Shown: positions 8,559 to 17,874, counted from the first letter of the stretch. The stretch: 64,000 nucleotides of DNA from Elusimicrobiota bacterium (GCA_016721625.1 JADKHR010000001.1:1364001-1428000); one strand, 5' to 3'. Notes: generated by a model from the letters alone, not told the origin. Numbers and translations: made by a program.

Positions 8559-10415
8559 ATGAACCTTCAAAGAAATAAAACCACCGCTGGTTTAAGCCTG
8601 GTTGAATTACTCGTCCTCACGTGCGTGGTGGGGCTGTGCTTTGTTTTGTTTTCATCCGGGATGAGCTTGACGCTCCGGTCCAGTGTTGATACCCAAAAGC
8701 GAGAAAAAACGGCGGAAGCCCTGGATTACATGGAAAACGAAATAAAAAAAGCCAATTTTCATTTCGTGACCGCCGCGGATTCTACGCAAAAGAGCGGGGT
8801 CGCCTTCAACGCGACGACGTCTGCTGGAACCTATTTCATCCCCTGGATGGTTTCCAGGTTGCGACCGTCTTTGGAGGAATTTGAGCGCCGAGCATCCAAG
8901 GCAGGGGCAAAACGGATTTGGATTTCAGTCCGTTACCCTATCAGGCGAGAGAACCAAGATAGACGAGAGGACGTCCTGAGTTTTTTCGGCCCGCTCTTTT
9001 CGAACCCCCAGAGGGATGTTGCAGATCCCAACTTGAAATATATGGATCTTAACTCCGATGGCGATTATTTTGACGCTGAATTCAACCTTGCATCGGGGAA
9101 ATGGGTTTCAGAAACTCCCTACACAGGGCTTAAGAAAATCACCATCGCCCTGACAAACGATATGAGCCCGGCTTTTCTCCCTACGACCCCCCCGACTCCC
9201 ATTGGGCGACGAGATTTCATGATTACGGATGGAAGTTATTCCGGAGATGCAGGAACGAAATCAAATGGCTTTGAAATCAAGGCACGTTTCCCAAGTGGCG
9301 ACTTTTTTTGGCACCAAAGGACAACCTTGGCACAAAGGAACAATCTTGATCTCCCATGGACTAAAACGGTTAAGGGGCCGCTCGGAATGGCTGATTGCCG
9401 GGAATTGCGCTGGGACAATTACATCGATCCGGTCCTTGGGCGGGGTGATCTCGTTGTCAATGGGATAACCTCCGCTGGAGCCCTTATTAAATTCCAAGCC
9501 GACCTGAGAAAATTCGGCACCGTGTCGTGCCCCGGAAACAACTCAATCGAAAACCAATTGGTTCTTCCGGGCGGCACCGGGGAGTATACGTTCACGCTCA
9601 ACACGTTATCCCCGATCATGATCAACACCATTCAAAATGATCCGAATTGTGTACCGTCTCTTTTGATTGACGGCACTTTGAACGGAATTACCTCTCAATA
9701 TTTTGCTCAAAGCTTATTCCTTGTCAACCGTTTAAGTGGTCCTCCGTCATTAACCACCCTTCCCCCAAACGGAACGGTCTGCAATACGCGTTCGCCCATG
9801 ATCTCGGCGTCCCAGCCGAACCTTACAGGAGGAATCGAGCCGAAATATTCGACTTTTATTATTGACGGATCCCCTTTCGATGCACACAACCCAATTAACA
9901 ACAGCCCAGGATTCATTCGAGTCTCCGCTCCGGCCCCATATCTGCGAATGCCTCCCATACTGGCCGACAACGCCACCCATATCGTTCAGGTGGAAGCGCT
10001 TCACAAAAGCTGTTTCAAATCCACCGCCACTTTTTCTCTTTCAATTGACCTGGGGCCGGCCGGCCCCCTGGACCTAGACGCCTCTCCGCCTTGGTTAGGG
10101 AGCCAATCACCCACCCCCGGTTCGACCGTAGCAAAAAAGTTAGGTGCCTTCAGTTTCGTTATCGGCGACAACGAAAGCGGGGTGGATTATACGACGATCC
10201 AGGTTTGGTTGGACGGCACGCTTTTGACCGTGAACGACAGTATAGGCTATCGTGTCGAACCGTTTTTGAATGACTTAGTGAAGGTGACGCTTGGGTTTAA
10301 TCCATCGGTGGGAAACCATACCGTCCGAGCCATAGCGAGTCATTATGCCACCAACCCGTCGGTTTCCACCAACACGACGGTGGACAGTTCATGGTCTTAT
10401 ACCGTCGTTCCGTGA
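8559..10415 (+). CDS. Type IV pilin-like N-methylation protein with large C-terminal region
   Basis: This is a 618-residue protein. Residues 10-35 form a type III (prepilin) signal and membrane helix, GLSLVELLVLTCVVGLCF, with the conserved glutamate after the cleavage glycine. This is typical of PilW/PulJ-type minor pilins. The rest is long and Ser/Thr/Asn-rich, with a calcium-loop-like DLNSDGDYFD and an Ig-like C-terminal segment. ATG 8559 is preferred over GTG 8550 because it follows AGGGTG at proper spacing. The gene is visibly richer in A/T than its neighbours. It heads a three-gene operon and may be a tip adhesin, which is inference. Confidence 0.72.
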   Translation: MNLQRNKTTAGLSLVELLVLTCVVGLCFVLFSSGMSLTLRSSVDTQKREKTAEALDYMENEIKKANFHFVTAADSTQKSGVAFNATTSAGTYFIPWMVSRLRPSLEEFERRASKAGAKRIWISVRYPIRRENQDRREDVLSFFGPLFSNPQRDVADPNLKYMDLNSDGDYFDAEFNLASGKWVSETPYTGLKKITIALTNDMSPAFLPTTPPTPIGRRDFMITDGSYSGDAGTKSNGFEIKARFPSGDFFWHQRTTLAQRNNLDLPWTKTVKGPLGMADCRELRWDNYIDPVLGRGDLVVNGITSAGALIKFQADLRKFGTVSCPGNNSIENQLVLPGGTGEYTFTLNTLSPIMINTIQNDPNCVPSLLIDGTLNGITSQYFAQSLFLVNRLSGPPSLTTLPPNGTVCNTRSPMISASQPNLTGGIEPKYSTFIIDGSPFDAHNPINNSPGFIRVSAPAPYLRMPPILADNATHIVQVEALHKSCFKSTATFSLSIDLGPAGPLDLDASPPWLGSQSPTPGSTVAKKLGAFSFVIGDNESGVDYTTIQVWLDGTLLTVNDSIGYRVEPFLNDLVKVTLGFNPSVGNHTVRAIASHYATNPSVSTNTTVDSSWSYTVVP

Positions 10416-10424
10416 GGGAACCCA

Positions 10425-11279
10425 ATGCCTTTTTTTAATTTTTGCCGCATCCGGAGGGGGCGGGGAGGATTGACGTTGACCGAGTTGCTGTTGGTGTCGG
10501 CGGCCCTGGGGTTCCTTCTATTGCCGACCATCAAGTTCATGCATGGGAGTGGACGCTTTTTATCCAACCTTTTTTCCAAAGCCAACGCATCAAACCAAAC
10601 CACACCTCTGGACGTTTTGCTTGATCGGGAATTGCCTGAGATGGTGGAACTGACCGTGGCCAAGCAGAACGAGATCCAATTTATTTTGGATTCCACCCGC
10701 CTTCCGGGGTATGATCCTTCCGGAGACCAGGACGGGGATGGCGTCCCGAACGAGTGGGACCCGGACCGAGACGGCGACCAATTCAATTGGGTGAACAGCG
10801 CCGATTGGCGTTTTGTGGGGAACGATTTGGATGATGACGACGATGATGGCGACGGCCAGGTGGATGTTCAATGCCGATACGTTTTGGAGGGGCAGACTCT
10901 CTACCGGGACATTCGCTTTAACGAAGGCTCCTGGAGGCGGAGCGTTTTGGGGCAAGGTTTCGTCTCGTGCCAGTTCACTTTTTCCGGTTCGGCTACCGGC
11001 GGGGTCGGATTCGCCGCCGATTTCGGGTTGGACGGAATTCCCAACAACGGCGACCCCGGGGACCGGGACGGCATCGTCACCTGGGAAGAACTGGACGCCG
11101 CCTTGCCCCCCGTGGGGCCCGGGAACGCCAACGGCATTCTCGACGGAAAGGAGCTCCGCTCGATTGCGTCCATTGGAGTTTCGATTTCAATTGACGGCAA
11201 CGGCGACGGTATCCCCGACAAAACGGTTTCGCGTGAAATCAGTCCCCCTCTCCTCGCGGCCCGGCGGTACGCGTTATGA
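10425..11279 (+). CDS. Minor pilin-like protein with calcium-binding-type aspartate loops
   Basis: This 284-residue protein carries a prepilin-type N-terminus (GGLTLTELLLVSAALGFLLL, about residues 14-33). The mature part contains several Asp-rich loops of the DxDxDG kind: DQDGDGVPNEWDPDRDGD, DLDDDDDDGDGQVD and DGNGDGIPD. These resemble thrombospondin type 3 or dockerin calcium loops. It begins 9 bases after the first pilin-like gene and overlaps the next by four bases (ATGA). The most likely role is a calcium-stabilised minor subunit of a type IV pilus or pseudopilus. No pilus assembly ATPase or platform protein is in the window. Confidence 0.72.
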   Translation: MPFFNFCRIRRGRGGLTLTELLLVSAALGFLLLPTIKFMHGSGRFLSNLFSKANASNQTTPLDVLLDRELPEMVELTVAKQNEIQFILDSTRLPGYDPSGDQDGDGVPNEWDPDRDGDQFNWVNSADWRFVGNDLDDDDDDGDGQVDVQCRYVLEGQTLYRDIRFNEGSWRRSVLGQGFVSCQFTFSGSATGGVGFAADFGLDGIPNNGDPGDRDGIVTWEELDAALPPVGPGNANGILDGKELRSIASIGVSISIDGNGDGIPDKTVSREISPPLLAARRYAL

Positions 11280-12628
11280 AAAAATCATTCCATTCCCGTC
11301 AAAATCCTAAAAGAGCGTCGATCCTCATCGTGCTTGCATTCGGATTAATGGCCATTCTTCTTCCTTTGGCCGTTCTTTTAATCCAAATGACGATTCGTCA
11401 GGACCGATCTTCCCGGACACAAATAATTTCGAAACAAAGCTTGGCAAGCGCAACGAACCAGGCAAGATTATTGATGTCCCTTTTTAAAACGAACTACAAT
11501 GAAGATCATTATGATTCGTCCGTAATGGGAACCCTCATAGCCTCCGGATGGGGAGGATCTGGTGGGAATATTTCCAGTAAGTGGTCGAGTGGGGCAGATC
11601 GAACCCAAAAGACGGTTCGATCTGCAGAGGTTGATTATTTTTATAAATACGGCGCGAATTTGTCAAACCGAATAGACAACACCATCCAGTTCTTGGTGCT
11701 TTTTCGCAACGACAATTTACGGTTCGGGCTTGTGGTGGAAGACTCGTTGACAGTGGACGGCAACAGTCCGCTGGCCAACGCCGGACCACAGACGTGGGAT
11801 GGGGTTTTCGTCAAGGGGAATTTAAATCTTTCAGACCCCGCAGCCAATGTCCGCCTGGCGGGACAACCCCTCTTGGTCCAGGGAAATTTCACCGGAGGGC
11901 CCAACACCACTCTCTTGGCAGGGACAACGATGTATTACCGGAGCCTATTCAATCCAGGAGGCGGAATTTACCTGGGCCCTTCATTTAATTATGTGCCGCC
12001 CTTGGTCCGCCCGCCCGTGGATCTTTCCTACTATTTAATGCATCGAACCAACGAATTGGTAGGGAACTCCACCTTTACGCTCTCGACGGTCGCGGGCGTT
12101 TGCCGGTGCACCTATGGTCCGGGACCCACGGATTTTTGGGCGGTGGCCTATGATCCGGATCTCGGGTGGCCGACCCTCTTGGTGAGGGACGGGAACCTGT
12201 TCCTCTCCGGAATATGCGAGGCGCGGGTCAACATCGTCTCCTATTCCTCCACGCCGGGACCGACAAAAGGGAATATATTCCTGATGGGGGACGTCGGGCA
12301 ACTCCCTGATGCCGGTTACGTTTCCTCTTCGTCCAGCAGTTTTGCGGTTCTCGCCAGCCATTCCATTGTTTTTCAGGGGGGTCCCGGAATGGGCGCCCGG
12401 GGGTATTACATGGCCCCCACCATCAAAGTGGAACGCAACGCGCTCGGCAACCCGACGACCGTCACGGTCAAGGGCACCGTCCACGCCCTGACCGCCGTGA
12501 CCACCTCGGACCCCCTCAACAAATTGATTTTCGAAAGGGATCCCGACCTCTACGTCAACATCCCCCCCAACCTGCCCGAACGCCCGGACCTGATCAAGTT
12601 CCACCTCAGCAACAAAACCCCACCGTAA
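11276..12628 (+). CDS. PilX-like pilus assembly protein
   Basis: This 450-residue protein begins with a basic segment and one hydrophobic helix (ASILIVLAFGLMAILLPLAVLL). QMTIRQDRSSRTQ follows, the arrangement of PilX/GspK-type N-terminal regions, which read 'RGxxLIVxLxxL...' rather than a classical E5 pilin. The remainder is predicted beta-rich and secreted, with no recognised domain. It overlaps the upstream gene by four bases, so the three genes form one translationally coupled set. It might be a periplasmic or tip component. The family assignment rests on the N-terminus and context only. Confidence 0.6.
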   Translation: MKKSFHSRQNPKRASILIVLAFGLMAILLPLAVLLIQMTIRQDRSSRTQIISKQSLASATNQARLLMSLFKTNYNEDHYDSSVMGTLIASGWGGSGGNISSKWSSGADRTQKTVRSAEVDYFYKYGANLSNRIDNTIQFLVLFRNDNLRFGLVVEDSLTVDGNSPLANAGPQTWDGVFVKGNLNLSDPAANVRLAGQPLLVQGNFTGGPNTTLLAGTTMYYRSLFNPGGGIYLGPSFNYVPPLVRPPVDLSYYLMHRTNELVGNSTFTLSTVAGVCRCTYGPGPTDFWAVAYDPDLGWPTLLVRDGNLFLSGICEARVNIVSYSSTPGPTKGNIFLMGDVGQLPDAGYVSSSSSSFAVLASHSIVFQGGPGMGARGYYMAPTIKVERNALGNPTTVTVKGTVHALTAVTTSDPLNKLIFERDPDLYVNIPPNLPERPDLIKFHLSNKTPP

Positions 12629-12705
12629 ATAACCCTAAGGTGTAAAAATTTCGGCTTTCCAGGCTCCTGGGAGTAGAAACCGTTCAAACAGCGCGCGAAA
12701 AAATC

Positions 12706-12714
12706 TGGTATAAT
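12706..12714 (+). promoter_or_regulatory. Extended -10 promoter of gmk operon
   Basis: TGG-TATAAT is a perfect -10 hexamer with an extended TG element. The -35 is poor (TTCAAA at 12683 is too far). The gmk ATG (12738) follows with a CTCCTCC stretch but no clear Shine-Dalgarno sequence. Confidence 0.6.
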
Positions 12715-12737
12715 CCGCGGGTTCGATCTCCTCCTTC

Positions 12738-13358
12738 ATGTCAAGCGGAATTTTACTTGTCCTTTCGGCTCCCTCGGGCACCGGGAAGTCCACGCTTTGC
12801 CAGGCGCTGGCGGACCGACGGGCCGATGTCCGGCTGTCGGTCTCCTGCACCACCAGACCGCCGCGCCCATCGGAAGCGGAAGGGCGGGATTATTTTTTCG
12901 TCTCGGAAGCGGAGTTCCAGGCTCGGATCCAGCGGGGGGACCTGCTGGAATGGGCCCGGGTGCACGGGCACTTTTACGGGACCCCGCGGGGGCCCATCGA
13001 GGGCCATCGGGGAAAGGGTCTGAACGTGGTGATGAACATCGACACCCAGGGCGCCCGGTCCATCAAAAAAGCCTTTCCGGACAGCGTTCTTGTTTTCATC
13101 GCGCCGCCGTCTTGGAGGGTTTTGGAAGAGCGTCTTCGAGGCCGTAATCAGGACGACGAGGCGACCATTCAGCGCCGCCTGGTGAACGCGCGGGAGGAGA
13201 TGGCCCAAGCCCCGCACTACGATTACCTGGTCGTCAACGAGAATGTGCAAGCAGCGGTGGACGAACTCGCCGCCATTTTGAGCGCCGAACACCGCCGCGT
13301 CGCGCGCTTGGCAAAAGAACCGGAAGGTCTGACGTTGTTCGGACCGGCACGGTCCTGA
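12738..13358 (+). CDS. gmk: Guanylate kinase
   Basis: This 206-residue cytosolic kinase phosphorylates GMP to GDP using ATP. The P-loop SAPSGTGKST is at residues 10-19. The GMP-binding segment has SVSCTTRPPRPSE and DYFFV, with EWARVHGHFYGTP following. The lid arginines sit in LRGRNQDDEATIQRRL. Length is normal. It opens a housekeeping operon in the order gmk-rpoZ-coa-priA, which is conserved in many bacteria. Confidence 0.96.
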   Translation: MSSGILLVLSAPSGTGKSTLCQALADRRADVRLSVSCTTRPPRPSEAEGRDYFFVSEAEFQARIQRGDLLEWARVHGHFYGTPRGPIEGHRGKGLNVVMNIDTQGARSIKKAFPDSVLVFIAPPSWRVLEERLRGRNQDDEATIQRRLVNAREEMAQAPHYDYLVVNENVQAAVDELAAILSAEHRRVARLAKEPEGLTLFGPARS

Positions 13359-13383
13359 TTTTTAATCGAGGAGGATTGACCAC

Positions 13384-13746
13384 GTGACCAAAAAGGAAAA
13401 GACCCCAACCATCGAAGCCGAGCTCGCCATCCCTTTGGACGCTCCGCTGAACCAACTGCTCCTCACCATCTCCCACGACAAATACCGCATGATCTCGCTC
13501 GTGACCCGCTGGGCCAAGGAAATCAAACACCGGGACCAGTCCACGCTTCAACCCCAGGAACTCCTGGCGGCCTCCCTTCGGGAAATTTTAGGAAAGAAAG
13601 TGACCCTGGACGAAATCGAACTCCTCCCGCCGCCGCCCAAGGCCGAAAAGAAAGACATGGATTTCGCCTTCCCCACGATCACGCTGAAAGACACCGGGCT
13701 CGACGGGAAAGACGAGGCGGAGGCCTTGCCCGCCGACAAGGAATAA
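13384..13746 (+). CDS. rpoZ: RNA polymerase omega subunit
   Basis: This 120-residue small subunit of RNA polymerase helps assemble the core enzyme and binds ppGpp in some bacteria. The omega core KYRMISLVTRWAKEIKHRD spans about residues 37-55, and LLAASLREILGKKVT follows. The start is GTG 13384, placed 8 bases after a strong GAGGAGG ribosome binding site. The acidic C-terminal tail of about 40 residues is longer than in most omegas. Location directly after gmk supports the call. Confidence 0.88.
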   Translation: MTKKEKTPTIEAELAIPLDAPLNQLLLTISHDKYRMISLVTRWAKEIKHRDQSTLQPQELLAASLREILGKKVTLDEIELLPPPPKAEKKDMDFAFPTITLKDTGLDGKDEAEALPADKE

Positions 13747-13759
13747 CCGTTCCGCGCCC

Positions 13760-14314
13760 ATGACGGCTTTAAGCGGCACCGACATCGTCCTCGGCGTTTC
13801 CGGGAGCGTCGCGGCCTATAAAGCCGCCGAGGTCGCCCGGCGCTTGGGAGACGCAGGGGCCCGGGTGACGGTGATCCTGACCGCCGGGGCCCAACGTTTC
13901 ATCACGCCGCTCACCTTTACCGCCATCACCGGACGGCCCGCCCTCACCGATCCCTTCGCCCTCCACGACGGAACCATGCCGCACCTGGACTTGGCCAAAA
14001 AGGCGGCCGCCGTTCTCGTGGCTCCCGCCTCGGCCAACCTGTTGGCCCGTCTGGCCGCCGGACTGGCCGACGACCTTCTGACCTCCGTTCTACTCGCCAC
14101 CCGGGCCCCGGTTTTTCTAGCGCCCGCCATGCACGAACCCATGTGGACTCACCCCGCCACCTCTCGGAACATCGAAACCCTTCGGGGCTTCGGCCACCGT
14201 GTGCTCGGCCCCGCCAAGGGCGGGCTGGCGTCGGGAGATCACGGGGTCGGACGGCTTTTGGAGCCCGAGGCCATCATCTCCGAAGTGGTCCGGGCGCTCA
14301 CGGCCGCGAAATAG
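13760..14314 (+). CDS. coaC: Phosphopantothenoylcysteine decarboxylase (CoaC), separate from CoaB
   Basis: This 184-residue FMN-dependent flavoprotein has the HFCD fold: VLGVSGSVAAYKA at the N-terminus, then HLDLAKKAAAVLVAPASANLLA with the catalytic-region histidine. In coenzyme A synthesis it decarboxylates 4'-phosphopantothenoylcysteine. In most bacteria CoaC is fused to CoaB; here the two are adjacent genes four bases apart. The PAMN motif reads PAMHEPMW and the flap cysteine (usually ACGxxGxGR) reads ASGDHGVGR. Similar variants are known in actinobacterial enzymes, so activity is not excluded. Confidence 0.88.
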   Translation: MTALSGTDIVLGVSGSVAAYKAAEVARRLGDAGARVTVILTAGAQRFITPLTFTAITGRPALTDPFALHDGTMPHLDLAKKAAAVLVAPASANLLARLAAGLADDLLTSVLLATRAPVFLAPAMHEPMWTHPATSRNIETLRGFGHRVLGPAKGGLASGDHGVGRLLEPEAIISEVVRALTAAK

Positions 14315-14318
14315 CCCC

Positions 14319-15023
14319 ATGACGCCGGGGGGATGGAAAAACCGCCGGATCGTCATCACGGCGGGCCCCACGCGGGAAGCGCTCGACCCGGTCCGCTACC
14401 TTTCCAACCACTCCTCAGGCCGCATGGGATGGGCCCTGGCGGAGGCGGCGCGGGACGCGGGAGCGCGGGTCACCTTGGTCGCCGGACCGACGGGCCTTCC
14501 CGCTCCGGTCGGCATCCAAGTTCGGGCCGTGGTGTCCGCTCGGGAGATGTTGGCCGCCGCGCGTCGCGCGGCCCGGGGGGCCCAGGCCGTGATCGGCGCC
14601 GCCGCCGTGGCCGACTGGAGGCCGGAACGATCGTCCCGGACGAAACTTAAAAAGAATGAATCGCCCCCGGTTTTGAAACTCCTTCCAAACCCGGACATTC
14701 TGCGAACCATCGCCCGGGATCGACGGGGAGCCTTCCCCCGCCTGGCCGGATTCGCGCTGGAAACGCGGGACCTTTTGGGTGGGGCACGGAAAAAAATGAT
14801 CGAGAAAAAATTGGATCTGATCGTCGCCAATTCGCCCGCTTCGCTGGGCGGAAACCGCACCCGCGCCTGGATCCTGTCGCCGGACGCCCCCCCCGAAGCG
14901 TTCCGCGGCGCCAAGAAGGACCTGGCCCGGCGGATCCTCGCCCGCCTGCTGGAGGCCGTTCATGCCCAAGACCCGCAGAAAAAAAACCAGAAAAACAGTG
15001 GGACGAAAACCCGTGAAAAGTAA
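14319..15023 (+). CDS. coaB: Phosphopantothenate-cysteine ligase (CoaB), separate protein
   Basis: This 234-residue protein is the CoaB half of the usual CoaBC fusion. It has IVITAGPTREALDPVRYLSNHSSGRMG at the N-terminus, VIGAAAVADWRPE, and the late PNPDILRTIA and LDLIVANSPAS motifs. It joins 4'-phosphopantothenate to cysteine with CTP. The start at ATG 14319 lies four bases after the coaC stop and is exactly where the domain begins. No ribosome binding site is seen, so translation is probably coupled to coaC. Its last 62 bases overlap the next gene in another frame. Confidence 0.9.
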   Translation: MTPGGWKNRRIVITAGPTREALDPVRYLSNHSSGRMGWALAEAARDAGARVTLVAGPTGLPAPVGIQVRAVVSAREMLAAARRAARGAQAVIGAAAVADWRPERSSRTKLKKNESPPVLKLLPNPDILRTIARDRRGAFPRLAGFALETRDLLGGARKKMIEKKLDLIVANSPASLGGNRTRAWILSPDAPPEAFRGAKKDLARRILARLLEAVHAQDPQKKNQKNSGTKTREK

Positions 15024-15870
15024 CCCGCGCGAAGAATTAGCTGATCTCGCGGCGGGACTTCGCCGGGCCGTGGCGCGATCAAGAACCCGCACCCTGCCGG
15101 GAAAAAAACCCGCGGCGTCCATCCCCGTGTCTGCCACCCTCGCGTTGAACCCGGTTTCCCCGATCCCGAAGGAACCCAAAGCGGCGGAGGGAGAACCCCT
15201 GGATCGGTTCAAAGACGATTCCTCGCTTTCCAAAGCGGAACGACTGGCGCGCCTGCGGGATTTCATCGGCGATTGCCGTCGCTGTCCTTTGGGCGCCTCC
15301 CGCATCCAACTGGCTTTCGGCGTCGGAAACCCCGACGCCCGGGTGCTTTTCATCGGCGAAGGCCCGGGTTACGCGGAGGACCGAAAGGGCGAACCCTTTG
15401 TGGGTCCGGCGGGCCAGCTCCTGGACAAAATCCTCGCGGCCACCGAGCTTTCCCGCCACCCCGTGGATCCCCCCTGGAAATGGGTCTACATCGCCAACAT
15501 GGTTAAATGCCACCCCATGATCGATCCCTCGGACAACACGAAACGATCCAACGACCGCCCGCCGACGGCCGAAGAAATGGCCGTGTGCTCCCCGTTCCTC
15601 ATGGCCCAAATCCGCATCCTCCGGCCGCTCTTCATCGTGGCCTTGGGCGCCACGGCGGGGAAAGCGCTCCTGAAAACCGAGGAGGCCATCTCTAAGTTCA
15701 GGGGGAAATGGTTCGATTTCAACGTCGAAGGCCTTTCCGAACCCATTCGATTTCTTCCGACGTACCATCCGGCGGCCCTTTTGCGAAACCCGGCGCTCAA
15801 GAAGGATGTGTGGGAAGACATGAAGAACCTGAAAGCGGCGCTGGAGAGCGCCGTTCGCTCCAAAACCTAG
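14962..15870 (+). CDS. Family 4 (iron-sulfur) uracil-DNA glycosylase
   Basis: This protein of up to 302 residues removes uracil from DNA. The core has FIGDCRRCPLG (C105/C108), LFIGEGPGYAEDRKGEPFVGPAGQLLD, the NMVKCHP cysteine near 182, AVCSPF near 207 and LPTYHPAALLRNP. The four cysteines fit the [4Fe-4S] cluster of family 4 enzymes. The first ~90 residues are a Lys/Arg- and Pro-rich extension outside the known domain. The ATG start overlaps coaB by 62 bases, while GTG 14998 or 15013 would remove part of the extension. PriA follows 9 bases later. Confidence 0.88.
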   Translation: MPKTRRKKTRKTVGRKPVKSNPREELADLAAGLRRAVARSRTRTLPGKKPAASIPVSATLALNPVSPIPKEPKAAEGEPLDRFKDDSSLSKAERLARLRDFIGDCRRCPLGASRIQLAFGVGNPDARVLFIGEGPGYAEDRKGEPFVGPAGQLLDKILAATELSRHPVDPPWKWVYIANMVKCHPMIDPSDNTKRSNDRPPTAEEMAVCSPFLMAQIRILRPLFIVALGATAGKALLKTEEAISKFRGKWFDFNVEGLSEPIRFLPTYHPAALLRNPALKKDVWEDMKNLKAALESAVRSKT

Positions 15871-15879
15871 GGCTCCGTT

Positions 15880-17874
15880 ATGGAAACTCGTCTGGCCGAG
15901 GTGGCCTTCCCCATCCCCCTCCGCCGCGTTTTCGACTACCGCGTTCCCCCCGACTTGGACGGGGCGCTCCGGCCGGGTCACCGCGTGTGGGCGCCTTTCG
16001 GACGCCGGGCGGGCCAGATGGGAATTGTTCTCCGCCGGCACGAACCGGAAGCCGGGGGCCTGCCGGCCGCAAAGATGAAACCTCTGGAAGGATTGGTGGA
16101 ACCGGACCCGGCGCTGGACGACCGGGACCTGGCTCTGGCCCATTGGATGGCCGACCGCTATTCCTGTTCCCTGGGCGAAGCGCTGTTCACCGTTTGCCCC
16201 CTGGGCCGCCGCCGGCCGCCCAAACGCCCCCCCGCCGAACGGCATCGAATCCAAGAATCGCCCGGACTCCACCAACCGACCGAGGAACAGGCGGCCGCCC
16301 TGGCGCGCCTGCTTCCCGCGCTCGCCGGCGGAGAACACCGCCGGTTCCTGCTCCAGGGCGTGTCGGCCTCCGGCAAAACGGAAGTCTATCGCCGGGTCCT
16401 CTCCGCCTCGCTGGACGGTGGGCGGGGGGCCCTTTTGCTCGTGCCGGAAATCGGATTGACGCCGCAAATGGAAGACCAGCTCCGGGGCTGGTTCGGCGAC
16501 GCCCTGGAAATCTGGCACAGCGAAATGGCCAACGGCGAACGCTGGCGGGTGTGGCGCAGGGCCCGAGAGGGCCGGGCCCGCGTCATCGTGGGCCCGCGTT
16601 CCGCCCTGTTCCTCCCCGTGTCGCCCCTCGGCGTCATCATCGTGGATGAAGAACACGACCCCTCTTACAAGCAGGATAACGCCCCCCATTACCATGCGCG
16701 TGACGCGGCCGAGGAAAAAGCCCGACTGCATGGGGCGCTCCTGATTCTCGGAAGCGCCACGCCCTCGCTTGAAACCGACACCCGCGCCCGCGCGGGAGAC
16801 ATCGAACGGATCCTCCTCTCCCGCCGGGTGAAAAACCGGCCGTTCCCCGTGGTGAGGCGGGTGGACATGAAGAAAGAAGGGTGGTACCTTTCCGACACCC
16901 TCGTGGCGGCTCTCCGGGAACGGTTGGAACGCGGCGAACAGTCCCTCCTGTTCTTAAACCGGCGGGGGTATTCCACCCACGTGGAATGCGCCGCCTGCGG
17001 CTGGGAATCCCGCTGTCCCCAATGCGCGGTGAGCCTCGTTCTCCATCGGGCCGGAACGGCGGGGCCCTCCCTGCGGTGCCACACCTGCCAGGTGGTCCAG
17101 CCCCTTCCGGAACACTGCCCGACCTGCGGGGGCGCGGTTTTGACTCCGTCGGGCCGCGGCACCCAGCGGGTGGCGGCGGACATCGCCACGCTGTTCCCCG
17201 CCGCTCGTTGCCTTCGCTGGGACCGCGACGCGGTGGCCGCGCGCCATGGACACGAACGGGTTTACCGGGACGTTTTGGAGGGTCGAGTGGACATCATCAT
17301 CGGCACCCAAATGATCGCCCAGGGGCACGATTTTCCGAACGTGACGCTGGTGGGCGTTTTGGACGCGGACCGCTCGCTTTCCTTTCCGGACTTCCGCGCC
17401 GCGGAACGAACCTTCCAACTGTTGATGCAGGTGGCCGGACGGGCCGGGCGGGCCGGGCGGCCCGGCGAAGTCGTGATCCAGACCCGCCACCCGGACCACT
17501 ACGCCCTCCGCGCGGTGGCCGAACGGGATTTCGACGCCTTTGCCAAGGAGGAAATCGAATACCGGCGGGAGGCCTCCTATCCTCCATTCACGCGAATGGC
17601 CCACGCGGTCGTCCGGGCGCGGACGGAGTCGGGCGCCGAAGAGGGCGCGGAGGCGCTCGTGCATTGGCTGGAGGCCGGTCCGCCTCCGAAAGGTTCCATG
17701 ATTTTGGGCCCCGCCCCGGCTTTCCATCGAAAAAAAGCGGGCTGGGAACAGTGGCAGGTCGTTCTCAAAACACCGGCGGATCGCCTGGCCCCGCTTCTGT
17801 CCAGGGTGAACGCCTTCGTTCCCCCCGCCGGAACCAGCGTCGCCCTGGACGTGGACCCCGAAGGGATGGCCTAA
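15880..17874 (+). CDS. priA: Primosomal protein N' (replication restart helicase PriA)
   Basis: This 664-residue 3'-5' DNA helicase reloads DnaB at stalled forks. The N-terminal 3'-DNA-end binding domain precedes the helicase core. Walker A is GVSASGKTE near residue 160 and the DEEH box (VDEEHDPSYKQD) is near 256. Paired zinc-binding cysteines lie at about 370-420 (CAACGW, CPQC, CHTC, CPTC), followed by helicase motifs IGTQMIAQGHDFPN and QVAGRAGRAGR. The protein is complete, with normal order and length. It lies in the gmk-rpoZ-coa-priA operon, and the next gene begins 3 bases after its stop. Confidence 0.96.
   Translation: METRLAEVAFPIPLRRVFDYRVPPDLDGALRPGHRVWAPFGRRAGQMGIVLRRHEPEAGGLPAAKMKPLEGLVEPDPALDDRDLALAHWMADRYSCSLGEALFTVCPLGRRRPPKRPPAERHRIQESPGLHQPTEEQAAALARLLPALAGGEHRRFLLQGVSASGKTEVYRRVLSASLDGGRGALLLVPEIGLTPQMEDQLRGWFGDALEIWHSEMANGERWRVWRRAREGRARVIVGPRSALFLPVSPLGVIIVDEEHDPSYKQDNAPHYHARDAAEEKARLHGALLILGSATPSLETDTRARAGDIERILLSRRVKNRPFPVVRRVDMKKEGWYLSDTLVAALRERLERGEQSLLFLNRRGYSTHVECAACGWESRCPQCAVSLVLHRAGTAGPSLRCHTCQVVQPLPEHCPTCGGAVLTPSGRGTQRVAADIATLFPAARCLRWDRDAVAARHGHERVYRDVLEGRVDIIIGTQMIAQGHDFPNVTLVGVLDADRSLSFPDFRAAERTFQLLMQVAGRAGRAGRPGEVVIQTRHPDHYALRAVAERDFDAFAKEEIEYRREASYPPFTRMAHAVVRARTESGAEEGAEALVHWLEAGPPPKGSMILGPAPAFHRKKAGWEQWQVVLKTPADRLAPLLSRVNAFVPPAGTSVALDVDPEGMA

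Noticed and set aside
15079..16731. Minus-strand open frame of 550 codons
   Set aside because: It is antisense to udg and priA, has low-complexity composition and no family features.
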